Both the position numbers and the translations under genes were made by a program. This document shows, one piece after another, positions 53,541 through 61,609 of a stretch of 64,000 nucleotides of DNA (the first letter of the stretch is position 1; each line of letters opens with the position of its first letter). The notes beneath the pieces are model-generated. The model ran no database searches. It was not told the origin of the DNA and saw only the letters and a program-made list of their open reading frames with translations. The DNA is from Verrucomicrobiota bacterium (GTDB taxonomy: Bacteria; Verrucomicrobiota; Kiritimatiellia; CAIVKH01). The stretch covers positions 62,001-126,000 of the forward strand of contig JACKPT010000002.1 of NCBI GenBank assembly GCA_024233345.1, given 5' to 3'.

Positions 53541-54413
53541 ATGACTGCAGGAATCACACCCTATACCCATGCCTTGGACGGCCTGGATCTGCCGGATCCG
53601 GTGGCGGCTTTTTTTGATTGGTGCCGGGAACGGGAGCGCATTCGGGTGAAGCGGGATGCCGGAGAGCCTGCGCCTTGGACGGAGGACCCCATCTTTCGCC
53701 AGGGCCGGTTCCTCAATGTATTCCGGGAGGATGACAAGGGCACCCGTGCGGTGTTGGGGTTTGCCGACCCGGTGCGGGCGAGCATACCCGACCTGGTTCA
53801 TGCCCTGTTTTTTGCCCGATGGTGTAATCAGTTCCGCACCCTGACGGTTTTGGATGTGGCGCTGATCAGGCAACCGGAAGCCCTGCGTCGTGCGTTGCTG
53901 TATGAGGTGCCCCAGCCGTGGCAATCCGAGGTCTACCCGGTAGTGCCGGTGCAATGGGAAGGGAAGTCTTATGACCGGCTTGATGCGTGTGTGGCCCTGT
54001 TTCCCACCATCACCGGTTTCCTTGAATCCTCCATCCGTTCCGCCAACGGCAATGTCATGGCCGCCACGGAAACAATCAATGACCGGTTCCGCATGACCAA
54101 CGATTTCCCCATCTTTATGGCGCTGGTGGACCTCGCCCTGTTCCATCCGGACCTGATTTCGCCCGACAGTCCGGTGCCCACCGGCATTGGAGCGGCACCC
54201 TTTCTGGACCGGCTCCAGGCGCATCTCGGTTGTCGCACCCACCAGGAAACCGCAGACAAAATGATTGCGCTACAGCCCGTATACTGGCCTGAAGCCAGGC
54301 GATCCTTCACCCCGATCGACATCGAGTATCTCTCCTGCGAATGCCGTAAGTATTACAGCTATGTCAATGGAACCAAAACCTTCGATGGGAAAAACCGCTT
54401 CGCCCCCAAGTAG
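53541..54413 (+). CDS. protein resembling the helical domain of 5-hmdU DNA kinase / thymine-hypermodification enzymes
   Basis: About 290 residues. The region FFDWCRERERIRVKRDAGEP, then PWTEDPIF (Pro45-Trp46-Thr47) and RFLNVFREDD matches the signature of the 5-hmdU DNA kinase helical family, also called alpha-glutamyl/putrescinyl-thymine pyrophosphorylases in comparative work on phage DNA hypermodification. Downstream helices include TAGFLE-like and MTNDFPIFMALVDL segments, and the C-terminus has a CECRKYYSY motif. No kinase P-loop is attached. The ATG at 53541 follows GGAGG closely; the ATG at 53526 is possible. No phage genes surround it. Function on this chromosome is unknown. Confidence 0.72.
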   Translation: MTAGITPYTHALDGLDLPDPVAAFFDWCRERERIRVKRDAGEPAPWTEDPIFRQGRFLNVFREDDKGTRAVLGFADPVRASIPDLVHALFFARWCNQFRTLTVLDVALIRQPEALRRALLYEVPQPWQSEVYPVVPVQWEGKSYDRLDACVALFPTITGFLESSIRSANGNVMAATETINDRFRMTNDFPIFMALVDLALFHPDLISPDSPVPTGIGAAPFLDRLQAHLGCRTHQETADKMIALQPVYWPEARRSFTPIDIEYLSCECRKYYSYVNGTKTFDGKNRFAPK

Positions 54414-54449
54414 GTGGGCGATGCCGTGTTTCCGGTGATGCGATTCCAC

Positions 54450-54845
54450 TCAGGCAAGTCGTGCCCCGGTCTCGGGATGGAAGAGATGGGCCTTTTTCAT
54501 GGAAAAGATCAGTGAGAGTTCCTGATTTACTTCCGCTTGTTCGGTGGTGTTCATGCGGGCGACAAAGGAGTGACGACCGGTGGTGAAGTAGATGAAAACT
54601 TCGGCTCCCATCGGTTCGATGACGTCCACCCGGGCCTTCAGGCAATGGTCGGGGGCGGGATTTCCGACATAGAGGGTGTCCGCAATATCCTCGGGCCGGA
54701 TACCAAACACCACTTCCTTTCCGGACCAGGCATCGGCGCGTGCGGCCAATTCATCGCTCAATCGGACCCGGAAGCCACCTTCATTAAACCACAGGCCTCC
54801 CTCTGCGGGTTCGATGGTACCCGTAAAAAAGTTCATGGGGTTGGG
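54450..54845 (-). pseudogene. 5'-truncated MalK/UgpC-type ABC transporter ATPase (C-terminal OB/TOBE remnant)
   Basis: The translated remnant (NPMNFFTGTIEPAEGGLWFN, then VVFGIRPEDIAD, CLKARVDVIEPMGAEVFIYF and the closing LSLIFSMKKAHLFHPETG) matches only the C-terminal third of sugar-importer ATPases. The Walker A, signature and Walker B parts are absent. Homology stops at about 54845, and immediately upstream lies repeat-type sequence including copy B of the dispersed repeat. An ATG at 54836 could still give a 128-residue protein, but it would lack ATPase activity. Confidence 0.8.
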
Positions 54846-54918
54846 ATGGGGACAGACAAATTTATTCCTACCACGAATTTCACGAAAACCACGAATCGAT
54901 GCGCAGCAAATGGCTGTT

Positions 54919-54966
54919 TGGGTTGCGTTGGTTGGAAAGCCCACGGATCTTGCGGATCGCACGGAT
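54919..54966. repeat. dispersed 48-bp repeat, copy B
   Basis: It matches 28911-28958 at 41 of 48 positions. It lies between the MalK remnant and waaA, and is preceded by a second repetitive-looking stretch (ACCACGAATTTCACG and ACCACGAATC near 54870-54897). Confidence 0.7.
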
Positions 54967-55054
54967 AGCGTTTATTTGTGCGTTTCTTGGGTAAAACCAA
55001 GCCGATTGATCGAAAGCGTTGACGGGTCTCATGCTCTTCGGGGATGATGCATGG

Positions 55055-56374
55055 ATGATTTGGTGGTTTTATAACGCTTTGTTCAGTGTGGGATTTCTGC
55101 TTTTGCTGCCCCGGTTTTTGTTGCGGATGAGGCGTCGCGGTGGGTATGCCCGTGATTTTCATCATCGGTTTGGGCGGTATCGCCCGGAATTGCTCGCCGC
55201 CTTTTCCGAGGAGGCACGGGTATGGGTCCATGCAGTCAGCGTGGGGGAATTGTATGTCGCCCTGAAGATGATGGACGAGTGGCGTGCCGTGCAGCCGGAT
55301 GTCCGGTTTGTGGTCTCGGTGACCACCTCGACCGGCTACACGCTGGCCCGGAAGCATCTGGACCCTCGGGATGTGGCGATCTATTTCCCGGTGGATTTCC
55401 CCCCGGTGATGAGACGGGTGCTCGATGCCATCCGTCCACAGGCCATTCTGCTTGTGGAGGTCGAGTTGTGGCCCAATTTAATCCGGCTGGCCCGGGAGCG
55501 GGATGTCCCGGTATTTCTGGTGAATGGACGGTTGTCCGACCGGTCGTTCCGCCGCTATCAGAAAGTACGGATGATCACCAGACACTTGCTGCCGATGGTG
55601 GATATCTTCTGTATGCAAAGTACCATCGATGCCGATCGGGTCATCGCGTTGGGAGCACCGCCCGACAAGGTGCGGGTGACCGGAAGTGCCAAGTACGACA
55701 TCGCCGCTGATACCGAAAGCGGGGAAGGCGAGGTCGCGGTGGAGATGCTCCGGCTGGCGGGATTTACCCCGGAGCAGCCAATTCTGCTCGGCGGCTCAAC
55801 CTGGCCGGGTGAGGAGGAGGCGCTGCTCGATGTCTACAAGGGATTGAAAACCCGCTATCGCGACCTGTCCTTGATTCTCGCCCCCCGCCATGTCGAGCGG
55901 GTTCCGGAAATTCTGGACCTTCTCAAAAAGAGCGCCCGCAGTTTTGTCCGGCGCTCAACGTTGAATCCCGGTGGCACCCCCCGGTCGGCACCCGTGGATG
56001 TATTGCTGCTCGATACCACGGGTGAGTTGCGGCAGTTCTATCGCCATGCGGATGTGATCTTCATCGGCAAGAGCCTGACACAGCATGGCGGTCAAAATAT
56101 TCTGGAGCCTGCGGCTTTCGCCAAGCCGGTGGTGGTCGGCCCCAACATGGAGAACTTCAAATCAATCATGGCGGACTTTCTTGCCGCCGGGGCGGTGGTC
56201 CAGATCGAGACCCTGCAGGGCCTGCGCCGGGCCGTGGATGATCTGCTTGCGAACCCGGACAAGCGCGAGGCGATGGGGCTTTCCGCCGCCCGGGTGATCC
56301 GTGAACAGCAGGGGGCCTTGAAACGTACGCTCGACGCAGTGTTGCCGGTCTGTACACTTCTTCCCGACGAATGA
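55055..56374 (+). CDS. waaA: 3-deoxy-D-manno-octulosonic acid (Kdo) transferase
   Basis: WaaA adds Kdo to lipid A, the first step of LPS core assembly, at the inner membrane. The 439-residue protein has an N-terminal membrane helix (IWWFYNALFSVGFLLLLPRF). The GT-B fold motifs are VWVHAVSVGELYVALKM, SVTTSTGYTLARKHL, ILLVEVELWPNLIRLA, SAKYDIA and, near the end, GKSLTQHGGQNILEPAAFAK. I prefer the ATG at 55055, with GGGGA about 10 bases upstream; 55031 is an alternative. Its presence shows that the cell makes LPS. It opens a run of six plus-strand genes. Confidence 0.94.
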   Translation: MIWWFYNALFSVGFLLLLPRFLLRMRRRGGYARDFHHRFGRYRPELLAAFSEEARVWVHAVSVGELYVALKMMDEWRAVQPDVRFVVSVTTSTGYTLARKHLDPRDVAIYFPVDFPPVMRRVLDAIRPQAILLVEVELWPNLIRLARERDVPVFLVNGRLSDRSFRRYQKVRMITRHLLPMVDIFCMQSTIDADRVIALGAPPDKVRVTGSAKYDIAADTESGEGEVAVEMLRLAGFTPEQPILLGGSTWPGEEEALLDVYKGLKTRYRDLSLILAPRHVERVPEILDLLKKSARSFVRRSTLNPGGTPRSAPVDVLLLDTTGELRQFYRHADVIFIGKSLTQHGGQNILEPAAFAKPVVVGPNMENFKSIMADFLAAGAVVQIETLQGLRRAVDDLLANPDKREAMGLSAARVIREQQGALKRTLDAVLPVCTLLPDE

Positions 56375-56387
56375 ACGAGCCCATTTC

Positions 56388-56927
56388 ATGAAACCATCCA
56401 TCACCACCAAGCAGGGCGACCGCGGCACCACATTCCTTTTTTCCGGCGAGGAAATCTCCAAGGCTTCACTGCGCACCCATGCTTACGGGGATCTCGATGA
56501 GGTGGTCAGTGCCCTCGGGGTGGCGCGGGCGGCGGTTCAGGTTCAGGGGCTGGCCGAGGTGATTCTGGAGATCCAGAACGAACTGTTTGTCGTGGCGTCC
56601 GAACTGGCCACCGCCTGCGATCATGTCCACCTGCTGCGGGACCGGATGACTCCGGAAAAAGTGGCCCGGTTGGACCAGATCCGCGAGGAGACGGAGGCGT
56701 CGATTGTCATGCCGAAAACCTTTATCCTTCCCGGCGGAACCCTGGCCGCCGCCTATCTGGATATGGCCCGGGCAATCGCAAGACGGTGCGAGCGCAAGGT
56801 CGTCCATCTCCATGAGGAGGGATTGATCTGTAATCCGGATTTATTGATTTGGATGAACCGTTTGTCCGACACCTTGTGGCTGTTGGCTCGGAAAGAGGAA
56901 GGAGATGCTGTCCGTGAAAGATCCTGA
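56388..56927 (+). CDS. PduO-type ATP:cob(I)alamin adenosyltransferase
   Basis: This enzyme makes adenosylcobalamin from cob(I)alamin and ATP. The 179-residue protein begins SITTKQGDRGTTFLFSGEEI (ATP-binding signature) and has RTHAYGDLDEVVSALGVAR. The ending is ARAIARRCERKVVHL and NRLSDTLWLLARKEE, the RRxER and NRLSD motifs of the family. It implies a B12-dependent mutase, reductase or dehydratase elsewhere. It starts 13 bases after waaA and its end overlaps the following gene by 23 bases. Confidence 0.92.
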   Translation: MKPSITTKQGDRGTTFLFSGEEISKASLRTHAYGDLDEVVSALGVARAAVQVQGLAEVILEIQNELFVVASELATACDHVHLLRDRMTPEKVARLDQIREETEASIVMPKTFILPGGTLAAAYLDMARAIARRCERKVVHLHEEGLICNPDLLIWMNRLSDTLWLLARKEEGDAVRERS

Positions 56928-58929
56928 GCTGGTGAACCAAATGACCGCGAAAAGCTGGAGAATGTGGGTTTTGCCCGCGATCCTCCTGGTGGGTCTGATC
57001 CTGCGTGTGATGTATCTTGGGGAGCGTTCGGACTTTCCTGATTTTCATCAACCGGTGGGTATCGCGGCCTATCACCACTATTGGGCCGCCTCCATGGTGT
57101 CCGGTGACTGGATGGTTCCGGAGGGTTTGCCGGACCCGGAGATTTCCGGGCATCCATATGTGGTTCCTCCCGGGTATCCGTGGCTGCTGGCCGCGGCCTA
57201 TCAGCTTGCCAATCCGAGTCCGTGGACCGGCCGGGTGGTGCAATTGTTTCTGGGGTTGATCAATATCCTGCTGGTGTACCGGTTGGCATCCCGCATTTCC
57301 GGAGAGGTGGTAGGCTGGTTGGCCGCGGGGGCGATGGCCCTCTCCTGGCATATGGTCTTTTTTGAGCAGGAATTGGTGGGTGCGACCCTGGTCATCACTC
57401 TGCTGCTCCAGGCATTTCTGGTTGCGGGTAAACTATCCGAAGAGGTGACCCTGGGCCGCTTGATCCGGTTTGGGGCTTGGCTCGGTTTGGCGGCACTGGT
57501 TCGTCCCAACCTGTTGCTGTTTGTGCTGGTCGCGGCGGTATGGCTGGGGTGGGTCATCCGGGCCTCGGGCAAGATTTGCATCAAGCCGGTCGCGATTTTT
57601 CTGTTGTCGTTTGTCTGTGTGACCCTGCCCGCAACCCTGCGGAACGGGTTGTCCTCCGGGGAGTGGTTTTGGGTGTCCGCCGATTGTGGGGTGCACTTGT
57701 ATCTGGGCAATAATCCGGCGGCCAACGGGATCACGCCGGTCGCGGAGGACGTGCCGGTCTGGAGTCCTTTCCTCTACCCCAGCCTTGTGCAGGCGTTGTC
57801 TCAATCGGAAGGCCGGACCCTGACCTATCGGGAGGCTTCATCGCGCTATGCGGATCGGGCCACCGCGTTTTGGAAGGAGGAACCGGGACAGGCGATTGCC
57901 CTGACACTAGCCAAGGCCCGATACTTCTGGGCGGCCAATGAGATGGGTCAAGATTCGATGATCGCGCTGGCTCGCCATGAGTCGAGGCTGCTGCGGAATT
58001 TGCCTTTTCCCTATGCGCTGAGCGTCGCGGCGTTTCTGCTTGGGATTGTGGTTTGGCGGCGGAACCCGTCCGGGGCAGGCATGCCGGGTGCCCTGGCTGG
58101 CGGCCTGCCGCGCCGGTTGCCGGTGTTGCTGTTGCTGTTTGTTGTGGCCTATGCAGTCTCGCTGCTGCCATTTGTCAGCACCAGCCGGTTGCGGCTGCCG
58201 GTGATGCCGGTTCTTTTTGTGTTCGGGGCGATCGCCGCGGCGGAGATTGACCGGTTGTACCAGCGGGATGGCTTGCCCCGTGCCGGCCTCTGGCTGGGCG
58301 CCTTGCTGGTTTTGTGGGTCGGCCTTTCCCTGAACGTTGCCCCATCGGCGATTCCCCCCGGACAACGGCTGGTTGAACAGGGCCTGACCCATGCCCGGGC
58401 GGGGGATTGGGTGTCGGCTGAACAGGCCTTTGCGGAGGCGATAAAGGTTCAACCGCAAAATGCAGCGGCCTGGTATCAACTCGGCAACGTTCAATTGCGG
58501 CAAGGGCGGTTTGATGAAGCGGCCAGGAGTTTTGACCAGGCGGTGGCCCTGGTTCCCGACTATGCGCCGGCCCAACTGGGTCAGGGCAAAGTTCTCGCGC
58601 AAAAACGGCAGTTCGATGAGGCTGCAGATCTGTTTACTGCCGTACTGGAAGCCAACCCCTCCCTGGCCGAGGGCTGGCTACTGCTGGGGGCCGCCCGGCA
58701 AGCCCAGGGCCGTTTACAGGAGTCAGGGTGGAGCTACCAGAAGGCCATCCATCTTGCGCCGGAAATTCCCGAGGCGCATGTCGGGCTCGGATTTGTGTTT
58801 CTCGCCCAAAAGCAGTGGGGAGAGGCGGAAGCTGCTTTCATGAGAGCTTTGGAGTTGCAGCCGGGAATGCCGGAAGCGACCGACGGCCTGCGCCGTCTGA
58901 ATACCGTTCGCGCCCGGGCGCCCCGCTGA
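56905..58929 (+). CDS. GT39-type membrane glycosyltransferase with C-terminal TPR repeats
   Basis: The 674-residue protein has about ten transmembrane helices in its first 470 residues. The first periplasmic loop carries the acidic motif ERSDFPDF, as in polyprenyl-phosphate-sugar-dependent (ArnT/PMT-like) transferases. The C-terminal 190 residues hold five TPR repeats (for example AAWYQLGNVQLRQGRFDEAA and AEGWLLLGAARQAQGRLQES) that would lie on the opposite side from the catalytic loop or in the periplasm. Substrates are unknown. GAGGA lies 5 bases before the ATG at 56905, inside the end of the adenosyltransferase gene. Confidence 0.82.
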   Translation: MLSVKDPELVNQMTAKSWRMWVLPAILLVGLILRVMYLGERSDFPDFHQPVGIAAYHHYWAASMVSGDWMVPEGLPDPEISGHPYVVPPGYPWLLAAAYQLANPSPWTGRVVQLFLGLINILLVYRLASRISGEVVGWLAAGAMALSWHMVFFEQELVGATLVITLLLQAFLVAGKLSEEVTLGRLIRFGAWLGLAALVRPNLLLFVLVAAVWLGWVIRASGKICIKPVAIFLLSFVCVTLPATLRNGLSSGEWFWVSADCGVHLYLGNNPAANGITPVAEDVPVWSPFLYPSLVQALSQSEGRTLTYREASSRYADRATAFWKEEPGQAIALTLAKARYFWAANEMGQDSMIALARHESRLLRNLPFPYALSVAAFLLGIVVWRRNPSGAGMPGALAGGLPRRLPVLLLLFVVAYAVSLLPFVSTSRLRLPVMPVLFVFGAIAAAEIDRLYQRDGLPRAGLWLGALLVLWVGLSLNVAPSAIPPGQRLVEQGLTHARAGDWVSAEQAFAEAIKVQPQNAAAWYQLGNVQLRQGRFDEAARSFDQAVALVPDYAPAQLGQGKVLAQKRQFDEAADLFTAVLEANPSLAEGWLLLGAARQAQGRLQESGWSYQKAIHLAPEIPEAHVGLGFVFLAQKQWGEAEAAFMRALELQPGMPEATDGLRRLNTVRARAPR

Positions 58930-58940
58930 GTGACCTTCCC

Positions 58941-59855
58941 ATGAAGCGTTTGTCCGACATGACGACCTTTCGTCTCGGAGGGCCATGCCCCGAAGTCCAT
59001 GACTGTGCGGAACCGGATACATGCATTGCGGTGCTGCGTGACCTGCATGCGCGGTCGTTGTCCTGTGTTTTTCTGGGCGGTGGCTCGAATGTGCTGGCGT
59101 CCGATGAGGGGATTGACCTCCCGGTGGTCCGGTATGTTTCCGAAACCGTGAAGGCGAACCGCGATGGCTCGATGGTGCAGGTAACCGGCTCTTCCTGGCT
59201 GGATGATACCGTGCGCACCACCGTGGCCTGGGGGTTGGATGGACTGGTCATGTGCAGTGGAATTCCCGGAACCGTGGGCGGGGCGATTGCCGGAAACGCC
59301 GGGGCCTTCGGGCAGCAGATTGGGGACCGGTTGGTCGAGGTCACGGTGTGTGACCGGGCGGGAAGGGTCTCCTCCCGCACCCCTTCCGACCTCGATTTGG
59401 GCTATCGCTCTTCCAACCTGATCGAACGGGGAGAGGTAGTCTTGACTGCCACGTTGGGACTGACCCCGGCGGACTCCGGGACGCTGGCGGCGCGTCGTGA
59501 AGAGATTCTCGCGTTTCGACGGGATCGTCATCCCGACTGGCGAAACGTCCCCACGGCCGGCAGTTTTTTCAAGAATATCGAACCAACATCCAATGCGGAG
59601 CGGCGACAAGCCGCGGGTTGGTATCTGGAAAAGGCGGGAGCCCTGACCCTGCGGGAGGGCGGCGCCCGGACCTTTTTGCGACATGCCAACATCATCATCG
59701 CGGAGCCGCCATGTACCGCGCTAGAAGTCTGGACACTTGCGCATCGCATGGCCCTTGCGGTTCGGGATCAATTCGGGATTGCCCTGCAACGGGAAGTGCG
59801 GCTGATCGGCCATTTTCCCGATGCGGCGACCTGGTCCACCGGAGCCGGGCCATGA
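58941..59855 (+). CDS. murB: UDP-N-acetylenolpyruvoylglucosamine reductase
   Basis: MurB reduces the enolpyruvyl ether to make UDP-MurNAc for peptidoglycan. The 304-residue protein has MTTFRLGGPCPEV, the FAD motif VFLGGGSNVLASD, and CSGIPGTVGGAIAGNAGAFG. Further on are DLDLGYRSSNL, the catalytic serine in TAGSFFKNI, and HANIIIAEP near the end. The size and motifs fit the shorter MurB class. The ATG at 58941 is 11 bases after the GT39-TPR stop. The next gene overlaps its stop by 4 bases. Confidence 0.95.
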   Translation: MKRLSDMTTFRLGGPCPEVHDCAEPDTCIAVLRDLHARSLSCVFLGGGSNVLASDEGIDLPVVRYVSETVKANRDGSMVQVTGSSWLDDTVRTTVAWGLDGLVMCSGIPGTVGGAIAGNAGAFGQQIGDRLVEVTVCDRAGRVSSRTPSDLDLGYRSSNLIERGEVVLTATLGLTPADSGTLAARREEILAFRRDRHPDWRNVPTAGSFFKNIEPTSNAERRQAAGWYLEKAGALTLREGGARTFLRHANIIIAEPPCTALEVWTLAHRMALAVRDQFGIALQREVRLIGHFPDAATWSTGAGP

Positions 59856-60544
59856 CCGAAGAGGCGGTGGTGCGGCAGGTCCGGTACGTGGGGCCGGAAG
59901 TGTTTGAATTGACCCTGGAGCGGCCCGCGTGGCTGCGGTTTGTTCCCGGAGACTGTCTGGCCCTGTTTGCGGAGAATGGGCGGGTGTCCCGTCCCTACAG
60001 TATTGCGTCCGGAGCGCATGAGGGCGAGGTGAGGTTTCTGGTGCGCTGCCTGCCGGGCGGCGAGGTCAGTCCCTACCTCGCCTCGCGAACGCCCGGTGAC
60101 CGGGTGGCGGTCAGCCCACCGTTCGGATGGTTTCGTCCCGGCGAACACCGGGATAAAAGGCCCTTTGTCTTTGTCGCCACCGGAACCGGTATGGCGCCCT
60201 TCTTCTCCTTCCTTCGCACCGAACCGGAAAGCCGTCCCCTGGCCTGCTACTACGGGGTCCGGATGGCGCATGACCTGGTCGACCCGGAGTGGTTGCAACA
60301 GCGCTGTCCGATTTCGATCGCGGTCTCCCGGGAAGCGGCCCCGGGCTATCATCACGGCCGGGTGACCGCGCTGCTGACCCAGGCGCCTCCCGCCCCCGGG
60401 GTGGACTATTATCTGTGCGGTTTGGATGCCATGATTGACGAGGTCACCGATTGGTTGCAGGCTGGAGGGGTGCCGATCCAGCACATTCATCGGGAGTGTT
60501 TTTTCAACGCTTCCCCCATTGATGAGGGTCTAACCCGGCCATGA
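59852..60544 (+). CDS. ferredoxin-NADP reductase-type flavoprotein
   Basis: The 230-residue protein has the FAD-binding motif RPYSIASG (about residue 45) after a beta-barrel domain, and the NAD(P)-binding motif VFVATGTGMAPFFSFLRTE. It ends CFFNASPIDEG in the place where these reductases have a conserved aromatic/acidic C-terminus. It therefore transfers electrons between NAD(P)H and a partner that is not apparent in the neighbourhood. It overlaps murB upstream and the J-domain gene downstream by 4 bases each. Confidence 0.87.
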   Translation: MTEEAVVRQVRYVGPEVFELTLERPAWLRFVPGDCLALFAENGRVSRPYSIASGAHEGEVRFLVRCLPGGEVSPYLASRTPGDRVAVSPPFGWFRPGEHRDKRPFVFVATGTGMAPFFSFLRTEPESRPLACYYGVRMAHDLVDPEWLQQRCPISIAVSREAAPGYHHGRVTALLTQAPPAPGVDYYLCGLDAMIDEVTDWLQAGGVPIQHIHRECFFNASPIDEGLTRP

Positions 60545-61479
60545 AATTCAAGGATTACTACAATGTACTCGGAGTCGCGCGAACCGCGACGGCGGATGAT
60601 ATCAAAAAGGCCTATCGCAAGCTCGCCCGCAAATACCATCCCGATGTGAATAAAACGCCGGAGGCGGAGGAAAAGTTCAAGGAGGCGACCGAAGCCTACG
60701 AGGTGCTGGGGGATGAAACCAAGCGCCGGCGATACGATGAGCTGGGGGCTTCCTGGAAGGGCGGACAGGATTTTCGTCCGCCTCCGGGATGGCAGCAGCG
60801 GTCGGGAGGCTTCGGAGGCGAAGCCTTTGGCGGCGAGGGTATGGGGGGCTTCAGCGACTTCTTTGAAGCCTTTTTCGGGGGTGGGGGATTCCAGCAGCAA
60901 GCGGCCCGACCCAGGCGGGGTTCGGATCATGAAGCCCAGATTGAACTTTCGCTGGAGGAAGTGGCTGCGGGAATTCGCAAGACCTTTCAGTTCACCGCCA
61001 CCGAATTGGACGAGCATGGCCGTCCTCACCAGCACCAGGAGTCCATTCAGGTGACGATCCCGGCTGGCGCAACCGAGGGAACCCGGATCCGGCTGGCCGG
61101 AAAAGGCGGGCAGGGGCATCGGGGCGGGCCTGCGGGTGATTTGTTTTTGAATGTGAAACTTCGTCCGCACCCCCGGTTCACGGTGCATGGGCATCACCTG
61201 GAAATGCATTTGGCAATATCGCCCTGGGAGGCGGCGCTGGGGGCTCGCATCCCGGTGATGCTGCTGGATGGCACCAAGGTGATGGTCACCATTTCCGCCG
61301 GCACCCAGAGCGGAGCCAAGCTCAGGCTCAAGGGCAAGGGCCTGCCGGTCCGGGGCGAGGCGCATGGCGACCTGTCAATCCACATCCGCATCCGGGTTCC
61401 GGACCCCCTGAGCGAAATCGAGCGCAAGCTGTTTCAGCAATTGGCCGATAGCTCCTCGTTTAATCCGAGGCAGGTGTAG
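60541..61479 (+). CDS. CbpA-type J-domain co-chaperone
   Basis: J-domain proteins stimulate DnaK ATP hydrolysis and deliver clients. The 312-residue protein has a J domain (residues 1-70: DYYNVLGVARTATADDIKKA, with HPD in YHPDVNKTPEAEEKF). A Gly/Phe-rich linker follows (GGFGGEAFGGEGMGGFSDFF), then two substrate-binding C-terminal domains. There is no CxxCxGxG zinc finger, so it is the class II (CbpA/DnaJ2) form. It closes the waaA-to-J-domain run. Confidence 0.93.
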   Translation: MKFKDYYNVLGVARTATADDIKKAYRKLARKYHPDVNKTPEAEEKFKEATEAYEVLGDETKRRRYDELGASWKGGQDFRPPPGWQQRSGGFGGEAFGGEGMGGFSDFFEAFFGGGGFQQQAARPRRGSDHEAQIELSLEEVAAGIRKTFQFTATELDEHGRPHQHQESIQVTIPAGATEGTRIRLAGKGGQGHRGGPAGDLFLNVKLRPHPRFTVHGHHLEMHLAISPWEAALGARIPVMLLDGTKVMVTISAGTQSGAKLRLKGKGLPVRGEAHGDLSIHIRIRVPDPLSEIERKLFQQLADSSSFNPRQV

Positions 61480-61609
61480 GGAGGTTTCGGGTGTCGGGTT
61501 TCCCTGGCCGGGCAGGCAGGTGTCTGCGGTTCGATGTTTCCGGACGGAACGGGAATGAGAGAAACTGACGCCACGGACCGGGTTCTGGCCCGCGTAACAG
61601 GAGTCGGCC

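Noticed and set aside
54450..54962. 170-residue intact protein reading from 54962
   Set aside because: Residues before the ATG at 54836 come from repeat-type sequence; only the MalK-like C-terminal part has protein character.
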